Assembly (NCBI GenBank): GCA_045616665.1
Contig: JAZLHE010000052.1
Coordinates: forward strand, 1-64,000
Direction: 5' to 3'
DNA length: 64,000 nt
DNA from: RUG11690 sp045616665
Lineage (GTDB): Bacteria; Bacteroidota; Bacteroidia; Bacteroidales; WCHB1-69
A program made the position numbers and the translations under genes. Positions 51,908 through 62,211 of the stretch are shown here, one piece after another (positions within the stretch are counted from its first letter, which is position 1; each line of letters begins with the position of its first letter). The notes beneath the pieces were generated by a model that worked only from the letters and a program-made list of their open reading frames with translations, was not told where the DNA came from and made no database searches.

Positions 51908-54900
51908 ATGAGACTAACGCTCTTACGAATCACCTTGTTTTTGGCCATCATTTCTAGTTGGTCCTTATCTGCTTTTGGACATCAGCGTGACAGTTTGGAA
52001 AGCAAAAGTCTGGAATTTATCGCCAACAAAGGACAGTGGGAAAAGCAAATTATTTACAAGGCAAAACTCAACGGGGGAGTTTTTTTTGCGGAAAAGGATC
52101 GTGTAACCATTGTGATGCTTGATCAAAAAAAACTGTCACAATTTTACGAAGCCAAATTTGATCCGACCCTTCAATTTGAAGGCGACATCGACGCCATCTA
52201 CTACCATACGCAATTCATCGGCTGCAATCCAGACGTAAACATTGAAGGAATTGCCGAAAAATCGTTTTACCATAATTATTTTTTAGGTCGAAATAGGCAG
52301 CATTGGGTCAATCACATCCCATTGTTCGAAAAAATCAAGTATGACAATCTATACGACGGAATTGACCTCATTTATTATCAAAAGGGAAATCATCTCAAAT
52401 ACGAATTTCACATAGCCGCGAATGCGAATCCGCAACAAATACGATTGCAATACGACGGTTGTAATCGCATTTCGCTCAACAACGGCAACCTCGTCATCAA
52501 GACGGATATCGGTGAAAACATTGAATTGGCTCCCGTCGCCTATCAAATCAACGATGTGGGCGACACCACACCTGTCCAATGTCAGTTCCAGCTAAAAAAG
52601 GACACCGTTTCGTACACCATCAAGGATTATGACCACAATCGACCTCTCGTCATAGACCCCGAACTCATATTTTCCTCTTATAGCGGTTCAACGGCCGACA
52701 ATTGGGGATTCACCGCCACCTACGACCAACACGGAAACCTGTATGGCGGAGGAATTGCTTTCGACATCGGCTATCCTGTCGATGTTCCCCATCATTACCA
52801 AACCGATTTCAGCGGTGGGGCATGCGACATCGCCATTTCCAAATTTGACTCCATAGGTTCCACCTTGTACTATTCCACCTATATTGGAGGAAGTGCGTCA
52901 GAATGTCCACACAGTATGTTTGTCAATGAAAACGATGAGTTATACGTTTTCGGCACCACCGGCTCCTATACTTTTCCAACTACGCCAGGGGCTTACGACA
53001 GCACCTTCAACGGAGGAAGCAGTATTACCATCAATGGCACGGTGGCTTACCCCCACGGTTCCGATATTTTCGTCTGCAAATTCAGTGCCGACGGCGACAA
53101 CTTATTGGCTTCCAGCTTTATTGGCGGCAGCTTCAACGACGGACTCAATACGGGCTCTCCGCTAAAGAAAAATTACGCCGACGAGTCTCGCGGAGAAATC
53201 ATCGTTGATGGCCAAAGCAATGTTTATGTGGTCAGTTGCACTTTTTCCGAGGATTTTCCTGTCACAGAACACAGTTTCCAACCTGTTTTCAGGAACGGCA
53301 AAGAAGGTTGTATATTCAAAATGGACCAAAACCTTTCCCATCTCATCTGGGCATCGTACCTGGGTGAAGCCGGAGATGACGCTTGCTACAGTATGGACGT
53401 TGCCCAGGACAACAGCGTGTACGTCTGCGGTGGCACAACCAGCACCAACTTTCCCTGTTCACCGCAGGCCTTCCAACCCCAATACGGCGGCGGTATTTGC
53501 GATGGTTTTATCGCGCACATCAGCGAAAACGGAGACCAACTGTTGGAATTCAGTTACTTGGGAAAAGCCGACTACGACCAAAGTTATCTCGTCAAGTTAA
53601 GTCGCAACAATCACCCCTACATTTTTGGGCAAACCATCAATAACGACAACAGCTGGTTCATCAACACCCAATACGGACAAATTGGCGGGGGACAATTCAT
53701 TATTCACCTGACTCCACAATTAGACGATGCCGTTTGGTCAACCACCTACGGTACCGGCAATGGTTTAGACATCTCGCCGACTGCCCTTCTGGTAGATTTA
53801 TGCAACACCGTTTATATGTCGGGTTGGGGAAGCCATAGTTTGAATGGATTTGGTGGAACCGAGGGACTTCCCATCACCCAAGATGCTTACCAGATAACCA
53901 CAGATGGCAGCGACTACTACTTCATCTGCCTGCGTGAAGACGGCAACGCACCCGTTTATGCCAGTTTTTTCGGCAGTGCCTTTTCTCGAGAACACGTTGA
54001 TGGCGGAACCAGTCGCTTTGACAAAAAAGGGCGAATCTACCAAGCCATCTGCGCCGGCTGCGGCGGTGACGACAATTTTCCCACCACACCAGGTGCCTGG
54101 AGCGAAATCAATGGAAGTCATAATTGCAATTTGGGCGTGGTGAAAATGGATTTCAAACTACCCCTTATCATTGCCGATTTCTCCGCACCCAACATCATCT
54201 GTTTTCCCGATTCTATCCACTTTGTCAACAACTCTCAAACCCAAAGTGCCGACAGTCACTTTCTTTGGAATTTTGGTGACGGGAACACTTCCGCCGAAAC
54301 AAGTCCAAGACATCTTTATACTCACGGTGGAATTTTTCACGCCACCCTATTTATTACGGACACCAACAGCTGCAATCTGATAGACTCCTGTTCCAAAGAC
54401 CTATTGGTGCTCACCGGAAGTACACAAACTTTGGAAAGCAAAAGCATTTGCAAAGGCAACTTCACCCAAATCGGCATCGCACCTTGCAGCGGCGACAACA
54501 TCAGTTACCAATGGTTTCCCGAAAATTCCCTGAGCAATCCGCACATTTCCAATCCCATAGCCTCGCCATCAACAAACACGACCTATCAACTCGTCATCAG
54601 CACGCCCTATTGTTCAGACACCTTGATACAGTCTGTTTTGGTGGAAGACTTGCAGACCACCAACATCAACGACAGCACCATTTGCTTAGGGGACAGTCTG
54701 CTGCTTCATTTTGACATCTTGGTGGGTAATGCACAGCACATCGTTTGGTCATTATCTCCTGATTACAGTTCCCCCATTGCCACGAACACACAATCACTCT
54801 TGGTACACCCCACTTCTTCAACCCATTATTATTTAAAAATTGAAGGCGTATTATGTTGCATAGAGCAAGACATTCTCATTGACGTCTCTTCGATTGACAT

Positions 54901-55669
54901 CTCGGGAACGGAACCGCGTATAATATGCTTCGAGGATAGCATCCAGTTACATATTGACGTAGTAGGCGGCAATCAATTTCAGTATCACTGGTCTCCACTT
55001 GATCAAATTTCAAGTCAGGGCAACACCAACCATCCCTGGATTAATCCCACTGTCTCCGTCAATTATACCGTCATCGTCAGCAATGAATTTGGTTGTACCG
55101 CTTCAGCCACCATTCCTGTCACGAAAAGAACCGGAACATTTCCCAATGGTTTGGAAGCGTGGAGCGACCCTTACAATATCATAGAAGGTGCCAGCACAAA
55201 CCTTTTTTCAACTCCATACTCAGGCAATTACACATACCAATGGACCCCAAGTTCGACACTCAGCACACCCGGCAACAGTTCCACGATAGCAAAACCCACT
55301 GAAACCACCACCTACACAATTGCCGTCACCGACGAATTTGATTGTACCTTATCCAAAGAAATCACTATTGAGGTTTCTCCGTTAACTTGCGACGAACCGC
55401 TTGTCTTTGTTCCCAACACCTTCACACCCAATGGCGATGGGAAAAACGACATTTTGTACGTCAGAAGCAGCATTCTTAAAGAATTTACCTTAAAAATCTT
55501 CAATCGCTGGGGCGAACAGATTTTCGAAAGCAACAAATTGGAATCCGGTTGGGACGGCAGTTTTAAAGGAAAACAATGCGAACAAGGTGTATATGACTAT
55601 TACCTAAAAGGCACCTGCATCAACGACGAACAAATAATCAAGAAAGGAAATATCACCCTGATCTTTTAG
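51908..55669 (+). CDS. Large secreted protein with T9SS type B sorting domain
   Basis: A 1253-residue protein. Order of parts: signal peptide (1-~24); an N-terminal module beginning EFIANKGQWEKQIIYKA of the DUF7948 type (~30-250); SBBP-like beta-propeller repeats (~250-740, with recurring LYYSTYIGGSASE, LLASSFIGGSFND and LIWASYLGEAGDD units); a PKD domain (~755-825, FLWNFGDGNTSAETSPRHLY); further beta-sandwich repeats; and the C-terminal gliding-motility-type sorting domain (VPNTFTPNGDGKNDILYV then IFNRWGEQIFES). It should leave the cell by T9SS and stay on the surface or be released. Role likely adhesion; substrate unknown. Confidence 0.9.
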   Translation: MRLTLLRITLFLAIISSWSLSAFGHQRDSLESKSLEFIANKGQWEKQIIYKAKLNGGVFFAEKDRVTIVMLDQKKLSQFYEAKFDPTLQFEGDIDAIYYHTQFIGCNPDVNIEGIAEKSFYHNYFLGRNRQHWVNHIPLFEKIKYDNLYDGIDLIYYQKGNHLKYEFHIAANANPQQIRLQYDGCNRISLNNGNLVIKTDIGENIELAPVAYQINDVGDTTPVQCQFQLKKDTVSYTIKDYDHNRPLVIDPELIFSSYSGSTADNWGFTATYDQHGNLYGGGIAFDIGYPVDVPHHYQTDFSGGACDIAISKFDSIGSTLYYSTYIGGSASECPHSMFVNENDELYVFGTTGSYTFPTTPGAYDSTFNGGSSITINGTVAYPHGSDIFVCKFSADGDNLLASSFIGGSFNDGLNTGSPLKKNYADESRGEIIVDGQSNVYVVSCTFSEDFPVTEHSFQPVFRNGKEGCIFKMDQNLSHLIWASYLGEAGDDACYSMDVAQDNSVYVCGGTTSTNFPCSPQAFQPQYGGGICDGFIAHISENGDQLLEFSYLGKADYDQSYLVKLSRNNHPYIFGQTINNDNSWFINTQYGQIGGGQFIIHLTPQLDDAVWSTTYGTGNGLDISPTALLVDLCNTVYMSGWGSHSLNGFGGTEGLPITQDAYQITTDGSDYYFICLREDGNAPVYASFFGSAFSREHVDGGTSRFDKKGRIYQAICAGCGGDDNFPTTPGAWSEINGSHNCNLGVVKMDFKLPLIIADFSAPNIICFPDSIHFVNNSQTQSADSHFLWNFGDGNTSAETSPRHLYTHGGIFHATLFITDTNSCNLIDSCSKDLLVLTGSTQTLESKSICKGNFTQIGIAPCSGDNISYQWFPENSLSNPHISNPIASPSTNTTYQLVISTPYCSDTLIQSVLVEDLQTTNINDSTICLGDSLLLHFDILVGNAQHIVWSLSPDYSSPIATNTQSLLVHPTSSTHYYLKIEGVLCCIEQDILIDVSSIDISGTEPRIICFEDSIQLHIDVVGGNQFQYHWSPLDQISSQGNTNHPWINPTVSVNYTVIVSNEFGCTASATIPVTKRTGTFPNGLEAWSDPYNIIEGASTNLFSTPYSGNYTYQWTPSSTLSTPGNSSTIAKPTETTTYTIAVTDEFDCTLSKEITIEVSPLTCDEPLVFVPNTFTPNGDGKNDILYVRSSILKEFTLKIFNRWGEQIFESNKLESGWDGSFKGKQCEQGVYDYYLKGTCINDEQIIKKGNITLIF

Positions 55670-55749
55670 AACAGAGAGGGCGGATTTCATAAGACATAAT
55701 ATGTAGTGTAAAAAAAGCAACACATATTTTCTCTTACAAGAAAATTTCT

Positions 55750-55757
55750 TAATTTTG
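55750..55757 (+). promoter_or_regulatory. -7 promoter box of the lipoprotein-DUF5723-pgi-rsmE unit
   Basis: TAATTTTG matches TAnnTTTG. Transcription from about 55763 leaves a leader of ~66 bases before the ATG at 55829. Confidence 0.55.
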
Positions 55758-55828
55758 CAAAATAATTATTGACGACCTTTTCCTCTTTTAGAAAAAAATT
55801 TTTTAGTATAAAATTTTACAAAAACCCT

Positions 55829-57364
55829 ATGAATATTCAAAAAGTCTTAATTTTCATCAGTCTTCTTGTCTTATGTACTTCTTGCAAAGACAATCTTTTC
55901 AACTTCGACATTCACCATATCGAAGCCGATGGAGAATGGGGGATCCCTGTTTTCAACGATGCCATTTACGTGGATAAATTGCTAAACAATCTCGACAGTG
56001 TTAAATTTCTTCAAATTGGCGATGACGGCACGCTTATTTTTACGATGAATGCCGAACTTAACAATCTGATTTCCCTCAAAAACGTCATTAAAATTCCAGA
56101 AAAATCCTTTGAAAAGGCGGGAACGATTCCCATCGCCAGTTCAAAGAACATCCAACTAAATATTCCCCAGTTGATCACTGCCAATTTAAATACAAATGAT
56201 TATTTTCTTAAATCTATCAATTTAAATTCTGGTCAAATCAAGATTACATTCAACATTACTTCCATTTCCATTCCATACTCTATTACCATTACATCTGGGG
56301 ACATTACCAACGCCAACGGAGATTCTTTATCCATCACACTCAATAGCAACCAAACTGAACACATCATCAATCTCAATCAACATACACTTCGCTCCAACGA
56401 CAGCGGCGACATCAAATTTGCGGCCAAACTGAACGTTGATATCAGCAACCTGAACCCAAGTGTCATTGCCTCTCTCACCAGTCTTGACTACCACTGCGGC
56501 ATTACCATCAGAGATCTGGACATCAAAAACATCATCGGACAATTCAACCCTGTTTCAAGCAACGTATCGCACAAAATCGGATTTTCATTTCCGCTAAACA
56601 AATTGCAAATAGACGGCATCAATTTCAGCAATCCTCACATCACTATTTTAGGGAAGAACGGATTATGCGAATGCAGCGGAACCATCAATCAACTATCATT
56701 TTTCAATGCCACGGGTCAAACTTCCCCCATTATTTATACCTCCCAGAACTTCTACGCTCCAATTTCGCCCGACAACTATGTCACGCTTTTTAATTTACAA
56801 AACACGCCCATTAGCTACAACAGCGGTTTCGATTCCATCAAATTTGATTGCGGACTTGTCATTAACCCCAATGGGATGTCTGCCGGAGACCTATACATCA
56901 ACGACGCTTCATCCTTGAGCATAAAGGCGAATATGGAGATTCCAGCCAATTTATCCATTGACAATGCCGTTTATAAAGATACCACTGACAATGCTTTACG
57001 CACCAACGTCGATGCCTCCATCATCCAATCCATCGAAAGCGTCACGTTGCGAGTATCTTTTGTCAACGACCTGCCCTTTGATGTGATTCCAGAAATCACA
57101 TTCTTAAACAGCACCACCCACGAATCCCACACATTAGACTTGGGAGGCCTACAACTTCACGGAGCTTACTCCGACATCCCCAATTACCAGGAACCTGCCT
57201 TTATAGAACTCAACAGCGAAATCGCACAGAAAGTGGTCAAAGCCGATAAAATCGTCCTGCATTTCAGCATCAACACTATGGGGCATCAAGTATCTGTCAA
57301 TGGCGAACAATTCATACATCCAAGCATAGGTGCAAAAATCAAATATTCAAACATTAATTTCTAA
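55829..57364 (+). CDS. Large lipoprotein of unknown function
   Basis: A 511-residue lipoprotein: signal peptide and lipobox LLVLCTSC (Cys near 18), then a long beta-rich protein. Blocks such as ADGEWGIPVFNDAIYVDKLL at the start and INTMGHQVSVNGEQF at the end are similar to uncharacterised Bacteroidota proteins, but I cannot name a family. I choose the ATG at 55829; an open TTG at 55769 has no signal peptide. It ends 2 bases before a DUF5723 gene, so the pair probably works together at the outer membrane. Confidence 0.75.
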   Translation: MNIQKVLIFISLLVLCTSCKDNLFNFDIHHIEADGEWGIPVFNDAIYVDKLLNNLDSVKFLQIGDDGTLIFTMNAELNNLISLKNVIKIPEKSFEKAGTIPIASSKNIQLNIPQLITANLNTNDYFLKSINLNSGQIKITFNITSISIPYSITITSGDITNANGDSLSITLNSNQTEHIINLNQHTLRSNDSGDIKFAAKLNVDISNLNPSVIASLTSLDYHCGITIRDLDIKNIIGQFNPVSSNVSHKIGFSFPLNKLQIDGINFSNPHITILGKNGLCECSGTINQLSFFNATGQTSPIIYTSQNFYAPISPDNYVTLFNLQNTPISYNSGFDSIKFDCGLVINPNGMSAGDLYINDASSLSIKANMEIPANLSIDNAVYKDTTDNALRTNVDASIIQSIESVTLRVSFVNDLPFDVIPEITFLNSTTHESHTLDLGGLQLHGAYSDIPNYQEPAFIELNSEIAQKVVKADKIVLHFSINTMGHQVSVNGEQFIHPSIGAKIKYSNINF

Positions 57365-57366
57365 GT

Positions 57367-58833
57367 ATGAAAAAATTTATCTTATCCATATTGGTTTTAT
57401 GCAATTTGAGCATTTTTGCCCAAGACGGAACCACTCTGCACTTTATGCGTTTGAATCCTTATTCAAACTTCAGCAATCCATCTTCCTTTCTTCAATACAA
57501 AGGATACATCGGCGTTCCTGCCATCAGCAACATCAATATCACTGTCTCGAATACGGGTTTTCATTACAACACCCTGTTTGGCAACAATACAGAAGGACCT
57601 GTCACGACTATCAAACTGAATGATTTTGTGAACAAACTGTCCCAAAACGGGAACTACCTCAACACCAACATTGCCCTCAATGTCATTGATTTTGGATTCA
57701 GGACCAAACATCTGATGGTTTCTTTCAGCTACCGCATTCGAGTGGATGAATATTTCAACTACAACAAAGACCTGTTTGCGCTACCCGTATATGGAAACTT
57801 GAAATTTGTAGGTGAAACCAATGCTGCCAAACCCGGTTTCAACTTAAATTTCAATGCTTATCAAGAAATTGGCATTGGTTTTCAAGCACAAATCACCCCA
57901 CAACTATACATAGGAGTGCGGCCAAAACTCCTTTTCGGCATTGTCAATGCCAAAACCAAAACTGCACAGGCAACACTTTATACCAATCCCGACGACTATG
58001 CAATGAAATTGAATTATCAACTGGATGCTGCTATTAGAAGTATTGTTCCCATCAACATCAGTGACAATTTCAATATTGAAATAGATCCCCAGGCACTTTT
58101 AAAAGATTGGAGCAAAGCATTTAAGAATGTGGGGGCGGCCATCGACCTTGGAGCCACCTACCGAATCAACGAACATTGGGGTGTTGCGGCTTCCGTCCTG
58201 GATTTGGGATTTATCTGCTGGAATACCGGAGGGCAACACATTTATGGCGCCATTGACTCATCTTCCACAAGATACAACGATGGAAGTTTTCTCTTCAACG
58301 GCCTCACGATGACCGATATTGAAAGAATCAAAAACGATCCTGAAGGATTCAAAAATGAACTTTTAGGATATTTTCCCCTTAACCACGAATCGTTAAACAA
58401 ATCTACCACTGCCCTTTCAGGCCGCTTTTTGGTCGAGGGTTATTATAATTTAGGAAAATACCATCGTTTTTCCGCACTCTTCCAGGGAAGAATCATCAAC
58501 AGACAATTTATTCCATCATTTACCGTGGCCTGGAACGGAAATTTCCTCAACATCTTTGACCTATGTGTTAACTATACCATTGCCCCTCACAGCTATACCA
58601 ATTTAGGCGTCGGTATTGGTTTCAATTTGGGAGTTTTCCATATTTACGCAGCCACCGACAACCTCATCGCCATTTGCAATTCAAAGAGCATCCAGCGTTC
58701 ATTGCTCAACACCAACAATGCCAATGTACAATTAGGTATTGTTTTTGACTGGGGAAAAATCAAAGAACCTCAAATCGTCAAACAGCAAAATTCAACACAA
58801 GACCAGATAGAAACATCCTATTTTCAGAACTAA
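57367..58833 (+). CDS. DUF5723 family outer-membrane protein
   Basis: A 488-residue exported protein (signal to NLSIFAQ) with the DUF5723 pattern: LHFMRLNPYSNFSNPSSFLQ after the signal, then repeated beta strands (GIGFQAQITPQLYIGVRPKL, AAIDLGATYRINEHWGVAAS, LGVGIGFNLGVFHIYAATDN). It is predicted to be an outer-membrane barrel. Function unknown. It lies 2 bases after the lipoprotein and 14 bases before pgi. Confidence 0.82.
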   Translation: MKKFILSILVLCNLSIFAQDGTTLHFMRLNPYSNFSNPSSFLQYKGYIGVPAISNINITVSNTGFHYNTLFGNNTEGPVTTIKLNDFVNKLSQNGNYLNTNIALNVIDFGFRTKHLMVSFSYRIRVDEYFNYNKDLFALPVYGNLKFVGETNAAKPGFNLNFNAYQEIGIGFQAQITPQLYIGVRPKLLFGIVNAKTKTAQATLYTNPDDYAMKLNYQLDAAIRSIVPINISDNFNIEIDPQALLKDWSKAFKNVGAAIDLGATYRINEHWGVAASVLDLGFICWNTGGQHIYGAIDSSSTRYNDGSFLFNGLTMTDIERIKNDPEGFKNELLGYFPLNHESLNKSTTALSGRFLVEGYYNLGKYHRFSALFQGRIINRQFIPSFTVAWNGNFLNIFDLCVNYTIAPHSYTNLGVGIGFNLGVFHIYAATDNLIAICNSKSIQRSLLNTNNANVQLGIVFDWGKIKEPQIVKQQNSTQDQIETSYFQN

Positions 58834-58847
58834 CAACAAACAAAAAT

Positions 58848-60152
58848 ATGATTCAATTTAATTTTAACAAAGGCATCCTGTTTTCAGAGGAAGACCTTCA
58901 AAAGCATCAATCCGCAGTCAGTTCTGCATTCCAAACTTTAGTGAATCGTAACGGCAAAGGCAATGACTTTTTAGGCTGGTTAGACCTTCCTGCCAACATT
59001 GACGAAAACACATTCAGCCGCATACAAAATTGCGCCAATGGTTTGGCTCGCCAATCCGAAGTCGTGGTCGTCATTGGCATTGGCGGTTCCTATCTGGGAG
59101 CCCGCGCCGTGATCGAAGCCCTTCAGCATAGCTACAAATGTCTAAATCCTTTCAGCGACAATCACGCACCATTAATCACTTACGCAGGCAACAACATAAG
59201 CGAAGATTGCTTGTGCGAACTGCTGGAAGTATTGGACCAGAAAGACTATTCTCTCATCGTCATTTCAAAATCCGGCACGACCACAGAACCGGCCATCGCT
59301 TTTAGAATATTAAAAAAACATTGCGAAGACAAATACGGTAAAAGTCTTGCCAAAAATCGCATTGTGGCCATCACCGACCAAAATCGAGGTGCACTTAAAA
59401 CTTTAGCCGATGCCGAAGGATATGAATCTTTCGTAATTCCAGACAATGTAGGCGGAAGGTACTCTGTCCTCACCCCAGTGGGTTTACTGCCCATCGCTGT
59501 CGCAGGCTTTGATATCAGAAAATTACTCAATGGAGCAAAATTGATGCGCGACCATCTGATGACCGAAAATACGGTCAGTCATAATATGGCTCAACAATAT
59601 GCCTTAGCCAGATACCTGCTTTATCAGGCAGGGAAAAAAATCGAATTGATGGTATCTTTCACTCCTAAACTATACTTCTTCATCGAATGGTATAAACAAT
59701 TGTTTGGCGAAAGTGAAGGCAAAGAAAACAAAGGCATTTTCCCCGCCGGTGCTATATTTTCCACCGACTTACACTCGTTAGGACAGTACATCCAACAAGG
59801 AGAACGCCACCTTTTCGAAACCGTCATATCTGTTCAAAAAACACATTTCCAAGTTCCTATTCCTATGGATGCCAATAATATCGACAAACTGAATTATCTG
59901 GAAGGCAAAAGCATTCAAGACATCAATCTGACTGCTGAAGAAGGAACCAGAATGGCTCACGTGGATGGCAATGTGCCCAATTTGAGAATCATCGTACCTC
60001 AAATCGACGAAGAAAATTTGGGAGAACTCATCTACTTCTTCGAATTCACCTGCGCATTAGGAGGATATCTTTTGGACATTAATCCTTTTGACCAGCCTGG
60101 CGTAGAAGCCTACAAACAAAATATGTTCCGTCTTCTTGGAAAACCTCAATAA
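58848..60152 (+). CDS. pgi: Glucose-6-phosphate isomerase
   Basis: A 434-residue enzyme interconverting glucose-6-phosphate and fructose-6-phosphate. VVVIGIGGSYLGARAVIEAL and SKSGTTTEPAIAFRIL bind the phosphate, GGRYSVLTPVGLLPIAVAGF carries the conserved Arg, and the C-terminal FDQPGVEAYKQNMFRLLG has the catalytic Glu and Lys. The length fits the short bacterial form. Why it is joined with envelope genes upstream is unclear; operon neighbours after it are rsmE. Confidence 0.94.
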   Translation: MIQFNFNKGILFSEEDLQKHQSAVSSAFQTLVNRNGKGNDFLGWLDLPANIDENTFSRIQNCANGLARQSEVVVVIGIGGSYLGARAVIEALQHSYKCLNPFSDNHAPLITYAGNNISEDCLCELLEVLDQKDYSLIVISKSGTTTEPAIAFRILKKHCEDKYGKSLAKNRIVAITDQNRGALKTLADAEGYESFVIPDNVGGRYSVLTPVGLLPIAVAGFDIRKLLNGAKLMRDHLMTENTVSHNMAQQYALARYLLYQAGKKIELMVSFTPKLYFFIEWYKQLFGESEGKENKGIFPAGAIFSTDLHSLGQYIQQGERHLFETVISVQKTHFQVPIPMDANNIDKLNYLEGKSIQDINLTAEEGTRMAHVDGNVPNLRIIVPQIDEENLGELIYFFEFTCALGGYLLDINPFDQPGVEAYKQNMFRLLGKPQ

Positions 60153-60168
60153 CACAAACTCAGCAACT

Positions 60169-60870
60169 ATGCAGTTCTTTTATCATCCTGATTTCTCTAA
60201 TCCGGTTTTTGAACTTTTACCTGAGGAAGCTAAACATTGTGTGAAAGCTCTGCGAAAAAAAACGGGAGACGAAATATTCATTACCAATGGATTGGGACAA
60301 TTGGCAACGGCACAACTCATTGACGACAACCTCAACCATTGTTCCGTTCAAATCATTGATTTAAAAAACGATTACGGACTACGGCCATTCCACTTTCATT
60401 TAGCCATTGCCCCCACCAAAAATGCCGACCGCATCGAATGGATGGTGGAAAAATGTATTGAAATCGGCATTGAGAAAATCAGTTTTATAAGATGCGAACA
60501 CTCCGAAAGAATCAAATTGGACATCAACCGTCTTCAACGCATAGCCATTTCCGCCATCAAACAATCCAATACAACCTTGATACCGGATATGCGTTTGATT
60601 GACTATGCGGACTTCATTGGCGAAGCCAAAAACGGAGAAAATCACTTTATCGCCTGGTGCGACGAAAACAATCACGAAGAATATGCACAACAGGCATTAA
60701 AAGGCAAGGACACCATTCTTCTTATTGGTCCCGAAGGTGACTTCAGTCCCGCCGAAATTCAAATGGCCAGCGAAAACGGTTACAAAGAAGTTAAATTGGG
60801 TTCTCGGCGCTTACGAACCGAAACCGCTGGACTATACGGCTGCTGCGTTTTTGCCAGTGCCAACCTATAG
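60169..60870 (+). CDS. rsmE: 16S rRNA m3U1498 methyltransferase
   Basis: A 233-residue SPOUT methyltransferase. The knot region is LLIGPEGDFSPAEIQMA followed by KLGSRRLRTETAG, which is diagnostic of RsmE. The N-terminal PUA-like part (EEAKHCVKALRKKTGDEIFI) binds RNA. I start at MQFFYHPDF (60169); a longer frame from 60136 overlaps pgi and begins with TTG. A bidirectional terminator follows. Confidence 0.93.
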   Translation: MQFFYHPDFSNPVFELLPEEAKHCVKALRKKTGDEIFITNGLGQLATAQLIDDNLNHCSVQIIDLKNDYGLRPFHFHLAIAPTKNADRIEWMVEKCIEIGIEKISFIRCEHSERIKLDINRLQRIAISAIKQSNTTLIPDMRLIDYADFIGEAKNGENHFIAWCDENNHEEYAQQALKGKDTILLIGPEGDFSPAEIQMASENGYKEVKLGSRRLRTETAGLYGCCVFASANL

Positions 60871-60933
60871 CGTTTTATTAATGCCAATCTGGTTAAAATT
60901 CTATCATTTCTGAAACAACTACAATCCTATAAC

Positions 60934-60971
60934 AAAGAATCCCGAAAGTTTTTCAACTTTCGGGATTCTTT
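60934..60971. terminator. Bidirectional terminator between rsmE and the TPR genes
   Basis: A perfect 17-bp stem: AAAGAATCCCGAAAGTT (60934-60950) with AACTTTCGGGATTCTTT (60955-60971), loop TTTC. GC-rich core, with A-run and T-run on the outer sides. It serves the convergent ends of rsmE (60870) and the TPR gene (60993). Confidence 0.92.
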
Positions 60972-60992
60972 TGTATCTGAATTAATAAAATC

Positions 60993-62189
60993 TTATTGTC
61001 TGTATGAATCAACTTTTGCTTTCAATTCATCTGGAACAGGCAAAAGCAATTTCACCTTAATCTGCTGCAACATCACATTGTTGTTTGCATCATCTGGATT
61101 AATACCGTAAACCTTTTCTGACCAGGTGTGGGCATTTTCCAAAATAGTCTTTTGAACAGCTTTCAATTCATTTACCTTTTCGGCACGTTCCATATAACTT
61201 CCTTCCTTTGATTTCATCGTTTTGTCCTGCAAATCCTGGTTGGCCACAGCTTCAAAGAAATAACGGGTAGCCATCTGGAAATTCAAATCCGCGTTATTGG
61301 GATCTAATGCCAAACCTTTATTGATTACGCTTTCCGCTTTTTCATATTGGGCATTGTTTACCAAGTGGTTGGCAATCAAAGCCAACACTGGAGCAGATTT
61401 TTCATATTTTGCGGCCATCGCATCACAAGTTGAATTCAACTTATCCATTTGACCGGTCATCGCAAAATAATCCAATTCCGCTGCTTCAATATCAGCCTGC
61501 TTGTCGGCTGGAACATTTTTCAAAGCCGTCTTTAAGATTTTACCACAATTAACGGTATCTTTTTCTTCTTTATAAATATCATACAAGTCCAAATAAACGG
61601 TAGCGTCAGGAAATCCCAATTTCACGGTTTCTTTCAGCATAGCCTTATAATTTTCCTTATCGCCTTTTGCCTTATATAATGAAGCAATTTGATAGTAGGA
61701 GATACCGGCATTAACATTGGACTTAGCTACTTTAAAATCGCGAGCTGCCAACTCAAAATACTTGATGGCATTGTCGATGTCGCCTTTCTTCTGAGCATTT
61801 TCAGCCAAAGAATAAACAGCATCCGCACATAAAGCCTGTCCGTCAATTGGTCCTAACATACCCGTCATTGGTTCAATTTTGCTATCCAATGAAATTGCTT
61901 TATAAAAAGCTTCATTAGCAATAATGATCGCATCTGGAGTTTTGCTTTCGTAAGAAGGATTCGCTGCCTGACGATCCAAATCTTGTTGATAAACCTGCAG
62001 ATAAGTATTACCTTTCATCAACCACGCTTGTGCGTTGTTTTCGTTACCCACCATTACCTGGTCCATAACCTTACGGGCTTTGCCGATCTGCTTGTTACGC
62101 AAGTTCATCCACACGTCTTCCAAAGACTGGGAAGAAGCGCTTCCGATAGCCATAATGGCAATCAATGCCAAAGCAAATAACTTTTTCAT
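60993..62189 (-). CDS. Periplasmic TPR protein (second of a tandem pair)
   Basis: A 398-residue exported protein: signal (LFALALIAIMAIGSASSQ), then about eight TPR-like helical repeats (AWLMKGNTYLQVYQQDLDRQ, AIKYFELAARDF, AESVINKGLALDPNNADLNF). Size, start and pattern closely resemble the neighbouring gene at 62212, so a duplication is likely. TPR arrays bind other proteins; envelope assembly or stress roles are possible. It begins 22 bases after the first TPR gene. Confidence 0.83.
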   Translation of the reverse strand: MKKLFALALIAIMAIGSASSQSLEDVWMNLRNKQIGKARKVMDQVMVGNENNAQAWLMKGNTYLQVYQQDLDRQAANPSYESKTPDAIIIANEAFYKAISLDSKIEPMTGMLGPIDGQALCADAVYSLAENAQKKGDIDNAIKYFELAARDFKVAKSNVNAGISYYQIASLYKAKGDKENYKAMLKETVKLGFPDATVYLDLYDIYKEEKDTVNCGKILKTALKNVPADKQADIEAAELDYFAMTGQMDKLNSTCDAMAAKYEKSAPVLALIANHLVNNAQYEKAESVINKGLALDPNNADLNFQMATRYFFEAVANQDLQDKTMKSKEGSYMERAEKVNELKAVQKTILENAHTWSEKVYGINPDDANNNVMLQQIKVKLLLPVPDELKAKVDSYRQ

Positions 62190-62211
62190 AATTTTTCGTT
62201 TTTAAGGGTTA

